This document shows, one piece after another, positions 9,650-17,586 of a DNA stretch of 42,815 nt. This DNA is from Candidatus Wolfebacteria bacterium. GTDB lineage: Bacteria; Patescibacteriota; Minisyncoccia; UBA6257; UBA9933. The stretch covers positions 1 to 42,815 of the forward strand of contig JACRPK010000005.1 of NCBI GenBank assembly GCA_016214005.1, given 5' to 3'. The position numbers and the translations under genes were made by a program. The notes below the pieces were generated by a model that had not been told where the DNA came from, did not search any database, and was given only the letters and a program-made list of their open reading frames with translations. Positions within the stretch are counted from its first letter, which is position 1. Every line of letters begins with the position of its first letter.

Positions 9650-11418
9650 TGGAAAAAATATTTAAATCAATTAATTTTGAATCAATAATATTATTTTTAT
9701 TGATTATTTTTTCTTCGATAATGATGGTTTATTCGGCGCTGGGAGATTCATTGGTTTTTGATGAATTGGCCCACATACCAGCTGGGTACAGCTATGTAAA
9801 ATATTTTGACAATAGGCTCAATATTGAGCATCCACCGTTGATAAAGGCGCTTTCTTCTATTCCATTATTATTTTTAAATTTGAATTTTCCTTCTGATGGA
9901 AAAAATTTGGAAAGTTTAAATCAGTGGGAAATTGGAGACAAATTTATTTTTGGTTCAGGGAATAACGCAGATGAGATTATTTTTATGGCGCGATTGGGCC
10001 CCATTTTTTTAACTTTATTACTTATTTTTTTTACGTATATTATCGCAAAAAATTTAATAGGAAGAAAATGGGCTTTGCTGCCGGCTTTTTTTATTGCTTT
10101 GTCGCCAAGTATTTTAGCGCATGGTCATTATGTTACGACTGATATCGGCGTATCATTATTTATTTTAATCGCTATTTATTATTTTATTAGATATATCATT
10201 GAACCATCATCCTATTTATTATTCGCCTCCGCTTTATCTTTCGGGTTTGCCCAACTTGCTAAATTTTCAGCTTTAATTCTAATACCAATTTTTGTTGTAT
10301 TAGCTATTATTTATGCTTTTAATAATAAGCAATGGTTAAGGTTGTTTAAAAACATCACGTCGGTTTTTTTATTGGGCTATTTAGTAGTTTATGGAGCTTA
10401 TTTTTTATTTTCTATTAATTATTCTGCAGAAAATCAAATTAAAAATACAGAATTTGCTTTGGGATTTTCAGACTCTCAAAGAGCTCGGGCTACCAGAGAA
10501 TCTTGTTCTGTGGCTAATTTAGGGTTAGCGCTTAAATCAAGGTGTATTTTGAAAGAATCTTTTATTAAAATGAGCGGTAATAATATAACTAGACCCATGG
10601 TTCAGTATTCAATAGGGGCTTGGCTTGTTTTTAAGCAGTCAATATTGGCTCATCATTTAACATTTTTTAATGGCGTTTTATGCGATTGTGGTCGATGGTA
10701 TTATTTCCCAATCTTGGTTTTTTTAAAAGAGTCAATTCCCGGGCTCATCTTTATTTTATTTGGGATTGTCGGAGGATTAATTTATTTTATAAAAATTAAA
10801 TTTAAAAATATCAGAGATCTTTTTGATTATATTATCATTCATTTTATCGATTTTTCTTTTTTCTTTTTTGTGATTATTTACGGCATTTATAGCATTCGAA
10901 GCAATTTAAATATAGGGATGCGCCATATTCTCCCAATATTGGCTCCAATATATATATTAGCGGCCCAAGCTGTTAAAAAAATAGAAATTGGCAATTTTAA
11001 AAAAATTTTTGTAGGGATTTTAATTTTTTGGTATATAGCTGAAGTATTTTTTGCCACTCCTTATTTTATTTCATATTACAATGAATTTGGAGGCGGGCTA
11101 TGGAAAGGCTATGAATACGCGGTTGATTCAAATTATGATTGGGGGCAGGATTTAAAACGTTTGGCAATTTGGGTAGAAAATAATAACATTGAAAAAATAT
11201 TTCTGGATTATTTTGGCGCCGGGAATTTAAAATATTATTTAGGTGATAAATTTGTCTCGTGGGATTTAGGGGACGCAGATCAAAAATCAAAGACTTCTAA
11301 TTTATTTGCGGTTTCCGTTCATCTTTTAAAACAATATCCGGGAAATTATAATTGGCTTAAAAATATTAATAATCCTGATTATAGGATTGGCACATCAATT
11401 TTTATTTATAAATTTTAG
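9649..11418 (+). CDS. GT39/PMT-like membrane glycosyltransferase
   Basis: A 589-residue protein with about 9-11 hydrophobic segments. After the first membrane segment comes VFDELAHIPAGYSYVKYFD, then NIEHPPLIKAL, the catalytic-loop signature of GT-C enzymes of the PMT/ArnT type that use polyprenyl-phosphate sugars. HGHYVTTDIGVSLFIL is the second family signature. The soluble C-terminal part has YDWGQDLKRLAIWVE, common to this subgroup. It could glycosylate proteins or lipids on the outer face of the membrane. About 70 bases of AT-rich DNA without a clear signal separate it from the next gene. Confidence 0.75.
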   Translation: MEKIFKSINFESIILFLLIIFSSIMMVYSALGDSLVFDELAHIPAGYSYVKYFDNRLNIEHPPLIKALSSIPLLFLNLNFPSDGKNLESLNQWEIGDKFIFGSGNNADEIIFMARLGPIFLTLLLIFFTYIIAKNLIGRKWALLPAFFIALSPSILAHGHYVTTDIGVSLFILIAIYYFIRYIIEPSSYLLFASALSFGFAQLAKFSALILIPIFVVLAIIYAFNNKQWLRLFKNITSVFLLGYLVVYGAYFLFSINYSAENQIKNTEFALGFSDSQRARATRESCSVANLGLALKSRCILKESFIKMSGNNITRPMVQYSIGAWLVFKQSILAHHLTFFNGVLCDCGRWYYFPILVFLKESIPGLIFILFGIVGGLIYFIKIKFKNIRDLFDYIIIHFIDFSFFFFVIIYGIYSIRSNLNIGMRHILPILAPIYILAAQAVKKIEIGNFKKIFVGILIFWYIAEVFFATPYFISYYNEFGGGLWKGYEYAVDSNYDWGQDLKRLAIWVENNNIEKIFLDYFGAGNLKYYLGDKFVSWDLGDADQKSKTSNLFAVSVHLLKQYPGNYNWLKNINNPDYRIGTSIFIYKF

Positions 11419-11491
11419 AATTGGATTTGATTTTTAGACAATTTTTCATTAAATTTATTTATATATTATATATTCTAATTTATAAAATATT

Positions 11492-12196
11492 ATGAGCTAT
11501 TCTAAAAAACATCTTATTATTGGCGCCGGTCAGATTGGCAATGCTTTGTACAAGGTTTTATCTCCATATTATAACGTATTTGTCATTGATAAAAACGATA
11601 AAATTGATGGCAATTTTGACGTTATGCATATCTGTTATCCAAATATGAAAGATTTTATAAAAATTACTAAAGCTTATATTAAAAAATATCATTCTAAATC
11701 GGTGATTATTCATTCAACTGTTCCTGTTGGTACGACAAAAAGAATATCATCAATGGCAGTTCATAGTCCGATTCGCGGGCTTCATCCTAATTTAGAAAAG
11801 GGCATTAAAACTTTTGTAAAATATTTTGGAGGTAAAAAAGCGAATGAAGCGGCTAAAATTTTCTCTGGCATTGGTATAGACACTCAATGTTTTAAAAAAT
11901 CTGAAACAACAGAATTGTTAAAAATTTTAGATACGACATATTACGGATGGAATATTATTTTTGCCAAGGAAGTTAAAAATATTTGTGATAAATTTGGGGT
12001 TGACTTTGAAGAAGCTTATGTAATTCCCAATCAACATTATAATGAAGGTTATAAAAAAATGGGAAAACAGCATTTTATTAGGCCAGTTTTGAAGCATATG
12101 CCTGGTAAAATAGGTGGACATTGTGTTGTTTCAAATTGTGATTTGTTAGATAGTTGGATAACAAAAACAATAAAACAAAGAAATAAAAAATATTAA
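11492..12196 (+). CDS. Truncated NDP-sugar dehydrogenase-like protein
   Basis: 234 residues. The N-terminal Rossmann motif reads LIIGAGQIGNALY. The middle has IIHSTVPVGTT, a hallmark of UDP-glucose/UDP-ManNAc 6-dehydrogenases, and near the end there is KIGGHCVVSNCDLL, resembling the GGHC(I/F) segment with the catalytic cysteine. The family is normally about 400-450 residues; here the whole UDP-binding third domain is missing and the Rossmann domain is shortened. It may act on another substrate or be a domain-reduced subfamily. No frameshift is evident: the frame is clean and abuts the next gene. Confidence 0.6.
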   Translation: MSYSKKHLIIGAGQIGNALYKVLSPYYNVFVIDKNDKIDGNFDVMHICYPNMKDFIKITKAYIKKYHSKSVIIHSTVPVGTTKRISSMAVHSPIRGLHPNLEKGIKTFVKYFGGKKANEAAKIFSGIGIDTQCFKKSETTELLKILDTTYYGWNIIFAKEVKNICDKFGVDFEEAYVIPNQHYNEGYKKMGKQHFIRPVLKHMPGKIGGHCVVSNCDLLDSWITKTIKQRNKKY

Positions 12197-13060
12197 ATGA
12201 AATTACCAGTATCTTTAATTGTTTTGACTTATAATGAGGAGCTGAATATTGAGAATTGCCTGAAAAATATTTTTGATTGGGCGGATGAGATTTTTATTGT
12301 TGATTCTTTTTCAACAGATAAAACTTTAGAAATCGCGAAAAAATATAATTGCAAAATTGTTCAGCATAAATTTGAAAATCAAGCTCAGCAATTTAATTGG
12401 GCGTTGGATAATTTGGAGATTAAAAATGAGTGGATTTTGCGGTTAGACGCGGATGAGTATCTTACAGAAGAGTTAAAAGAAGAAATTACTTTTTCCCTCA
12501 ACCCGCTCACGCCCCTCCGCTCGCGAGCGGAGGGACTGCGCTTCCGTTTAGGTTTCGGAGAAAAAGAAATTTCTTCTTCTACGGAAGTGAACGGTTATTT
12601 TATTAAACGGAGAGTTTATTTTATGGGACGCTGGATAAAATATGGCGGATATTATCCGACTTGGATTTTAAGATTATTCAAAAATGGAAAGGCAAGATCC
12701 GAGCAAAGAGCGATGGATGAACATTTAATTTTGTTGGAAGGGAAGGCGGAAAAATTAAAAAATGATTTTGTTGACGATAATAAAAAAGATTTGACATGGT
12801 GGATTGAAAAACATAATAATTATGCCTCAAGGGAAGCATCTGAAGTTTTTTCCGGCAGCTATGGCAGGGGCTGGAAAAAATATTATTATCGCTTACCGAT
12901 GTTTTTCCGCGCTTGTTTATATTTTTGTTATCGTTATTTTATTAGGTTGGGATTTTTAGACGGCAAAGAAGGTTTAATATTTCATTTCTTGCAGGGGTTT
13001 TGGTATCGTTTTCTTGTGGATGCGAAGATTTACGAACATAAAAAATATAAATTTGACTAA
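12197..13060 (+). CDS. Family 2 glycosyltransferase (WaaE-like) with in-frame palindromic insertion
   Basis: 287 residues. The N-terminus has SLIVLTYNEELNIENCL, IFIVDSFSTDKT and ILRLDADEYLT, the usual motifs of the WaaE/KdtX-type GT2 group, with intact DXD. The family pattern resumes at NGYFIKRRVYFMGRW. Between them, residues ~94-127 are encoded by a ~100 bp palindromic repeat (12478-12577), giving a low-complexity Leu/Arg/Glu-rich segment that normal members lack. The frame is kept, so the gene may still be functional. ATG directly follows the preceding stop. Confidence 0.85.
   Translation: MKLPVSLIVLTYNEELNIENCLKNIFDWADEIFIVDSFSTDKTLEIAKKYNCKIVQHKFENQAQQFNWALDNLEIKNEWILRLDADEYLTEELKEEITFSLNPLTPLRSRAEGLRFRLGFGEKEISSSTEVNGYFIKRRVYFMGRWIKYGGYYPTWILRLFKNGKARSEQRAMDEHLILLEGKAEKLKNDFVDDNKKDLTWWIEKHNNYASREASEVFSGSYGRGWKKYYYRLPMFFRACLYFCYRYFIRLGFLDGKEGLIFHFLQGFWYRFLVDAKIYEHKKYKFD
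12478..12577. repeat. Palindromic insertion element, copy A (inside a gene)
   Basis: The ends form an inverted repeat: left 12478-12494 and right 12561-12577 match as reverse complements with one mismatch. The centre is a perfect 22 bp GC-rich palindrome at 12513-12534 (11 bp arms, centred on TCGCGA). The inner flanks CCCTCAACCCGCTC and CTGCGCTTCCGTTTAGGTTTC are also present in the intergenic element at 20456-20721. It therefore looks like a dispersed palindromic element, comparable in style to the in-gene palindromic elements of Rickettsia. Confidence 0.85.
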
Positions 13061-13088
13061 ATTTTAAAGAAGATTATTATTAATAATT

Positions 13089-14132
13089 ATGGAGGAAATT
13101 AGGCAAAAAATAGAAAATAAAACAATTTTGGTGACCGGCGGCACGGGTTCTTTTGGCAATGCCGTAACGGAGAAATTGCTTCAATATAATCCCAAGAAAA
13201 TTATCATTTTCAGCCGGGATGAGAAAAAGCAGTTTGATATGGGCAATAAATTTAACAGCGATAAATTGAAGTTTTTAATCGGCGACGTGCGGGATAGGGA
13301 TTCTGTTTTTCACGCGATGTATGGAGTGGATTATGTTTTTCACGCCGCGGCTTTAAAACAAGTTCCGAATTGCGAATTTTTCCCTACGGAAGCGATTAAA
13401 ACAAACTCGTTGGGCGCGCACAATGTGATTGACGCCGCAATTATGAACAATGTTGAAAGGGTTGTTGTTTTGAGCACGGATAAGGCTGTCCATCCGATTA
13501 ACGCGATGGGAATGAGCAAAGCGCTTATGGAAAGAATTATGATTGCTTCTTCTCGCGAAGGAAGAGGGAAAACAGTTTTGTGCGGCACCCGATATGGCAA
13601 TGTAATGTATACGCGCGGTTCGGTTATCCCGTTTTTTATAGAATTAATGAATTCGGGCAAGCCGCTTAAAATCACTGACAAAAGTATGACAAGGTTTTTA
13701 ATGCCGCTTAGCGCTTCCGTTGATTTGGTATTATACGCTTTAACTAATGGAGAAAACGGAGATATTTACGTTAAAAAATCGCCGGCTTCAACAGTGGGCG
13801 ATTTAGCAAGGGCATTAATTGAAATTTTTAATTACGACAAAGGGGTTGAAGAAATAGGAATTCGGCCCGGTGAAAAAATGCACGAGTCTTTAATTTCCAA
13901 TGAAGAAGTGATTAGGGTTGATGACAAGGGCGATTATTTTCTAATTAAACCAGAGCCCGACATGGATTATAGAAAATATTATTTTGAATGGATAAAAGAC
14001 GGCCATGTTCTTTTAGAAAACGGCTATACTTCGGCTAATACAAAACAGCTCAATGTTGAAGAAACTAAAGAATTATTGCTTTCATTAGATGAAATTAAAC
14101 AAGAACTTAAAAATTGGAATAACGGGAAGTAA
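13089..14132 (+). CDS. capE: UDP-GlcNAc 4,6-dehydratase/5-epimerase (CapE/FnlA type)
   Basis: First step of UDP-N-acetyl-L-fucosamine synthesis from UDP-GlcNAc. 347 residues, normal length. Rossmann motif TGGTGSFG, then FHAAALKQVPNCEFFP and VVLSTDKAVHPINAMGMSKALME. The SDR Tyr of the YxxxK pair is replaced by Met (MGMSK), as is characteristic of the CapE/FnlA subgroup. RPGEKMHESLIS and a DYFLIKPE tail also fit. The 3' end overlaps the next gene by 44 bases. Neighbours complete the same pathway. Confidence 0.93.
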   Translation: MEEIRQKIENKTILVTGGTGSFGNAVTEKLLQYNPKKIIIFSRDEKKQFDMGNKFNSDKLKFLIGDVRDRDSVFHAMYGVDYVFHAAALKQVPNCEFFPTEAIKTNSLGAHNVIDAAIMNNVERVVVLSTDKAVHPINAMGMSKALMERIMIASSREGRGKTVLCGTRYGNVMYTRGSVIPFFIELMNSGKPLKITDKSMTRFLMPLSASVDLVLYALTNGENGDIYVKKSPASTVGDLARALIEIFNYDKGVEEIGIRPGEKMHESLISNEEVIRVDDKGDYFLIKPEPDMDYRKYYFEWIKDGHVLLENGYTSANTKQLNVEETKELLLSLDEIKQELKNWNNGK

Positions 14133-14847
14133 GGGATTTATCGGCGGGCATATTGTGGCGGGCTTGGAAAATCAAGGCGTAAAATTATCTTTCTTTGATT
14201 TACCGAAAAATAATCTTTTAAAGCCTAATCCGAATTTATTAAAAAAATTTATTCTTAGAAATGATATTATAATTCATGCAGCGGCTATTAATCGAGGGAT
14301 GGATATAGAGGTGATAGCCGGAAGCGTTGTCGCGACTTATAATTTAATCTCTGCGATGGAAAAATGCGGCAGCAAAGCGAAATTGATTTTTTTGTCTTCA
14401 ATTCAAGCGGAAACAGAAACATTATATGGCAAAAGCAAACGGCTGGCGGAAATAATGCTGGAAGATTTTTCAAATAGAATAAAATCGCCGGTTTCCATTT
14501 TTCGTTTGACTAATATTTTTGGAGAATGGGGCAAACCGTTTTATAATTCCGTAATCGCCACTTTTTGTCATCAAGTCGCCAAAGGGGAAAAGTTAAACGT
14601 GAATCCGAATGATAAAAAAATCAAATTTCTTTATGTCGGCGATTTTGTTAAAATAATAATTAAAGAATTAACTCTTGAAAGGAAAAATAATTTTTATTTA
14701 AAAACAATATCTTCAAGCAATGAAATTTCAATCCCCGATTTAGCAAATTTGATTGAGTCGTTTAAGAAAAATAAATTTAAAGCTAAAAATAAATTTTATA
14801 AAGACTTATATAAAACTTATTTGTCGTATCAGTATAAATCCGTTTAA
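14089..14847 (+). CDS. capF: CapF/FnlB reductase domain (SDR), split gene N-terminal part
   Basis: 252 residues. Starts with KIGITGSKGFIGGHI (NAD(P)-binding) and carries LYGKSKRLAEIM with the Tyr-Lys pair of SDR enzymes. In known CapF/FnlB the SDR reductase (about 250 residues) is fused to a C-terminal cupin domain (about 120 residues). Here the frame ends right at the domain linker (YKTYLSY) and the cupin is a separate gene 8 bases downstream in another frame. Summed length (374) equals a whole CapF. Starts inside capE with a 44-base overlap. Confidence 0.85.
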   Translation: MKLNKNLKIGITGSKGFIGGHIVAGLENQGVKLSFFDLPKNNLLKPNPNLLKKFILRNDIIIHAAAINRGMDIEVIAGSVVATYNLISAMEKCGSKAKLIFLSSIQAETETLYGKSKRLAEIMLEDFSNRIKSPVSIFRLTNIFGEWGKPFYNSVIATFCHQVAKGEKLNVNPNDKKIKFLYVGDFVKIIIKELTLERKNNFYLKTISSSNEISIPDLANLIESFKKNKFKAKNKFYKDLYKTYLSYQYKSV

Positions 14848-14855
14848 ATCAGTAT

Positions 14856-15224
14856 ATGAACAAAAAACTGGAAATAAAAAGCGACGAAAGGGGAAACTTT
14901 GTGGAAATATTTAAAATCCCGGAATTTGGGCAGGTTTCTTATTCCACAACAAAACCGGGGATAGTTCGGGGCAACCACTATCACACCAGAAAAAAAGAAA
15001 TTTTTTGCGTAATTGAAGGTGAAGCGAAAATAAGACAAAGAAATATAAAGACCAATGAAATAGATGAGGTAATTGTTTCGGGTGACGCGCCGGAATTGGT
15101 TGAAATGAAAATCAATTGGACGCATAATATACAAAATATTGGAGATACGGAAATGAAGTTGCTTATTTGGATTAGCGAAGTTTATAATCCAAACGATCCG
15201 GATACTTTTTATGAAGAAGTCTAA
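14856..15224 (+). CDS. CapF/FnlB cupin domain, split gene C-terminal part
   Basis: 122 residues forming a single cupin. SDERGNFVEIFKIPEFGQVS, then KPGIVRGNHYHTRKKEIF with clustered His residues, VIEGEAKI, and WTHNIQNIGDTEM. This matches the C-terminal metal-binding cupin of CapF/WbjC, which in the fused enzyme helps convert the 4-keto-6-deoxy intermediate before reduction. It has its own ATG but no strong ribosome site, so it may depend on coupling with the upstream reductase gene. The 3' end overlaps the next gene by 14 bases. Confidence 0.85.
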   Translation: MNKKLEIKSDERGNFVEIFKIPEFGQVSYSTTKPGIVRGNHYHTRKKEIFCVIEGEAKIRQRNIKTNEIDEVIVSGDAPELVEMKINWTHNIQNIGDTEMKLLIWISEVYNPNDPDTFYEEV

Positions 15225-16353
15225 TATAAATAAACTTAAAATAATGACGATTTTTGGAACGCGGCCGGAGATTGTTCGTTTGTCGCGAGTTTTTGCGAAA
15301 TTTGACCAATATGTCAATCACATAATGGTTCATACCGGCCAGAGTTATGATTACGAAATGGATCAGGTTTTTTTTGAGAACCTTAAAATTCGCAAGCCGG
15401 ATTATTTTTTGGAAGTGAAATCGGAAACTCTCGGAGGACAAATAGCGAAAATAATAGAAAGAAGCGAAGAAATTTTAAAAAAAGAAATGCCGGACGCGGT
15501 TTTGATTTTAGGCGACACCAATAGCGCGCTTGCCGCCATAATCGCTAAAAGAATGAAAATACCAATATTCCATATGGAAGCCGGCAATCGTTCTTTTGAC
15601 GAAAATCTTCCCGAAGAAATCAATCGCCGGATAGTTGACCATATCAGCGATATAAATTTGCCTTACAGCGAAAACGCGCGGCTTTATTTGATGAGGGAGG
15701 GAGTTCACCCTGAAACGATTTTTGTGACCGGCTCGCCGATAGCGGAAATTTGGAAAGCTTACAAAAATGACGTTAAAAAATCCCAAATTCTTAAAAAATT
15801 GAAATTAAAAAAAAGAAAATATTTTGTCGCGAGCATTCATCGCGAGGAAAACGTTGAAAACAAAGAATCTTTGACTAAATTAGTCGATTCTTTGAATGCC
15901 GTTGCCGAGATGTATAAAATGCCGATTATTATGAGTACTCATCCTCGCACTGCCAAACGTCTTGAAGAATATAAGTTAAAAGTCAATAAGTTGGTTAATT
16001 TTCATAAGCCAATGGGTTATTTTGATTATAATAATCTGCAATTAAACGCTTTTTGTGTTTTATCGGACAGCGGCACGATTTTGGAAGAATCTTCGGTTAT
16101 GGGATTTCCGGCTATCCAGACAAGGGTTAGCTCGGAACGGCCGGAGGGCTTTGATGAGGGAGTTTTGATTTTATCCGGCTTGGATAAGGATATTATTTTA
16201 CAGGCCGTTGAAATTACTGCGAAGCAGTTTGCGGCGGGCGAAAAATTCAATATTCCGAGAAATTACAGAGACACCAATGTTTCCAGCAAAGTTTTACGAT
16301 TGGTTGTGGGTTTGACGAGAATAATTCAGAAAAAAAGAGGATATAAGAAATAA
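15211..16353 (+). CDS. capG: UDP-N-acetylglucosamine 2-epimerase family (CapG/FnlC)
   Basis: 380 residues, the last step of UDP-L-FucNAc formation (C2 epimerisation), judged by its place after capE and capF. Motifs: IFGTRPEIVRLSRVF, VHTGQSYDYEMDQVFF, VLILGDTNSALAA, FHMEAGNRSFDENLPEEINR, and SDSGTILEESSVMGFPAI, all typical of WecB/FnlC-type epimerases. The start at 15211 overlaps the cupin gene, which indicates coupling. Sequence alone does not separate WecB from FnlC; the neighbours do. Confidence 0.9.
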   Translation: MKKSNINKLKIMTIFGTRPEIVRLSRVFAKFDQYVNHIMVHTGQSYDYEMDQVFFENLKIRKPDYFLEVKSETLGGQIAKIIERSEEILKKEMPDAVLILGDTNSALAAIIAKRMKIPIFHMEAGNRSFDENLPEEINRRIVDHISDINLPYSENARLYLMREGVHPETIFVTGSPIAEIWKAYKNDVKKSQILKKLKLKKRKYFVASIHREENVENKESLTKLVDSLNAVAEMYKMPIIMSTHPRTAKRLEEYKLKVNKLVNFHKPMGYFDYNNLQLNAFCVLSDSGTILEESSVMGFPAIQTRVSSERPEGFDEGVLILSGLDKDIILQAVEITAKQFAAGEKFNIPRNYRDTNVSSKVLRLVVGLTRIIQKKRGYKK

Positions 16354-16362
16354 GGCAGTCTT

Positions 16363-17586
16363 ATGAAAAATATTTTAATCGTTGCTGATATTTATCCGCC
16401 AGAGGTTTCTTCGGCTGCCCATTTGATGAAGGAGTTGGCGGAGGGTCTTAAAAAGCGCGGCTATAATGTTTGGGTTGCCACTACTTATCCGAAATATTAT
16501 TTGCCGAAAGAATTAGAAGATCAAAAATTTAAATTGTTTTCCGATGAGGCCGGCATTAAAGTTATTAGAATTAAAACACTTCCTTTAAAAAAGGTTAATT
16601 TTATTATCAGGGGCATTTCACAGCTTATTCTACCTTTTTTATTTTTCTTTAAAATTAAAAAATATATTCGTGAAAAATTAGATGTTGTAATTATTTATAG
16701 CCCGCCCTTGCCATTGGCTTTGATCGGCGGAATGATTAAGCGCCGTTATGAGGCGAAATTTATTTTAAATATTCAGGATATTTTTCCGCAAAATGCTATT
16801 GATTTGGGGATGCTTAAGGGGTGGAAATACAAGCCGGCTATCTGGCTTTTTGAATGGATTGAAAAGAAAGTTTATAAAAAAGCTGATGGCATTACCTTTC
16901 ATTCCGACGGCGGCAGAAAATTTTTAATTGAGAAAAAAGGAGTGCCGGCGGAGAAAATAATCACGCTTCATAATTGGATTGATATTGAGCCGTTTAAAAA
17001 TCTTTCCCAAGATATTTTTTTTAGGGAGAAATTTGGGCTTAATGGGAAGTTTGTTTTTGTTTTCGGGGGGATTATGGGGCCAGCGCAGGGGTTAGAATTT
17101 ATGGTTAAAGTCGCCCAAAATGTTTCTGATTTAAAAGATTTGGTTTTTTTGCTTGTAGGCGACGGAACCGAAAAACAGAAAATTGAAAAAGTAATTAATA
17201 ATTTGAATGTTAAAAATGTGATTATCAAGCCGTTTGTTTCAAAAGAAGAGTATCCATATCTTGTAAAAGATTTTGACGTTGGTTTTGTTTGTTTAAGCAG
17301 TGATAATAAAACGTCTTTTGTGCCAGGAAAAATTTTAGGCTATATGGCAGCCGCTAAGCCGATCGTCGCCTTTTTAAACAAAGAAAGCGATGGGTTTGCT
17401 GTTTTGAAAGAAGCAAAATGCGGATATGCCGCAAATTCAGATAATTTAGAAGAAGCCGAAAGAATAACGCGTAAAATTTATGCGGAAAAAAATAGGCTGA
17501 AAGAAATGGGGGAAAATGGGTTTAAATATGCGCTAGATAATTTAACGGTTGAGGCGGCAGTTAAAAAATTAGAAAGATATTTTTAA
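16363..17586 (+). CDS. Family 4 glycosyltransferase, WbuB-like
   Basis: 407 residues, GT-B fold. The N-terminus ILIVADIYPPEVSSAAHLMKEL and the middle ILNIQDIFPQNAIDLGML are typical of the WbuB group, which in enterobacteria sits beside fnlABC and transfers L-FucNAc. The donor domain has FVFGGIMGPAQGLEFMV and VPGKILGYMAAAKPIVA. Its position right after the FucNAc genes supports a FucNAc transferase role, by inference. Its stop codon overlaps the stop of the minus-strand flippase by four bases. Confidence 0.82.
   Translation: MKNILIVADIYPPEVSSAAHLMKELAEGLKKRGYNVWVATTYPKYYLPKELEDQKFKLFSDEAGIKVIRIKTLPLKKVNFIIRGISQLILPFLFFFKIKKYIREKLDVVIIYSPPLPLALIGGMIKRRYEAKFILNIQDIFPQNAIDLGMLKGWKYKPAIWLFEWIEKKVYKKADGITFHSDGGRKFLIEKKGVPAEKIITLHNWIDIEPFKNLSQDIFFREKFGLNGKFVFVFGGIMGPAQGLEFMVKVAQNVSDLKDLVFLLVGDGTEKQKIEKVINNLNVKNVIIKPFVSKEEYPYLVKDFDVGFVCLSSDNKTSFVPGKILGYMAAAKPIVAFLNKESDGFAVLKEAKCGYAANSDNLEEAERITRKIYAEKNRLKEMGENGFKYALDNLTVEAAVKKLERYF

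Noticed and set aside
15172-15441. Minus-strand frames over the capF/capG region
   Set aside because: They are antisense shadows of well-supported cupin and epimerase genes, with no recognisable domain.
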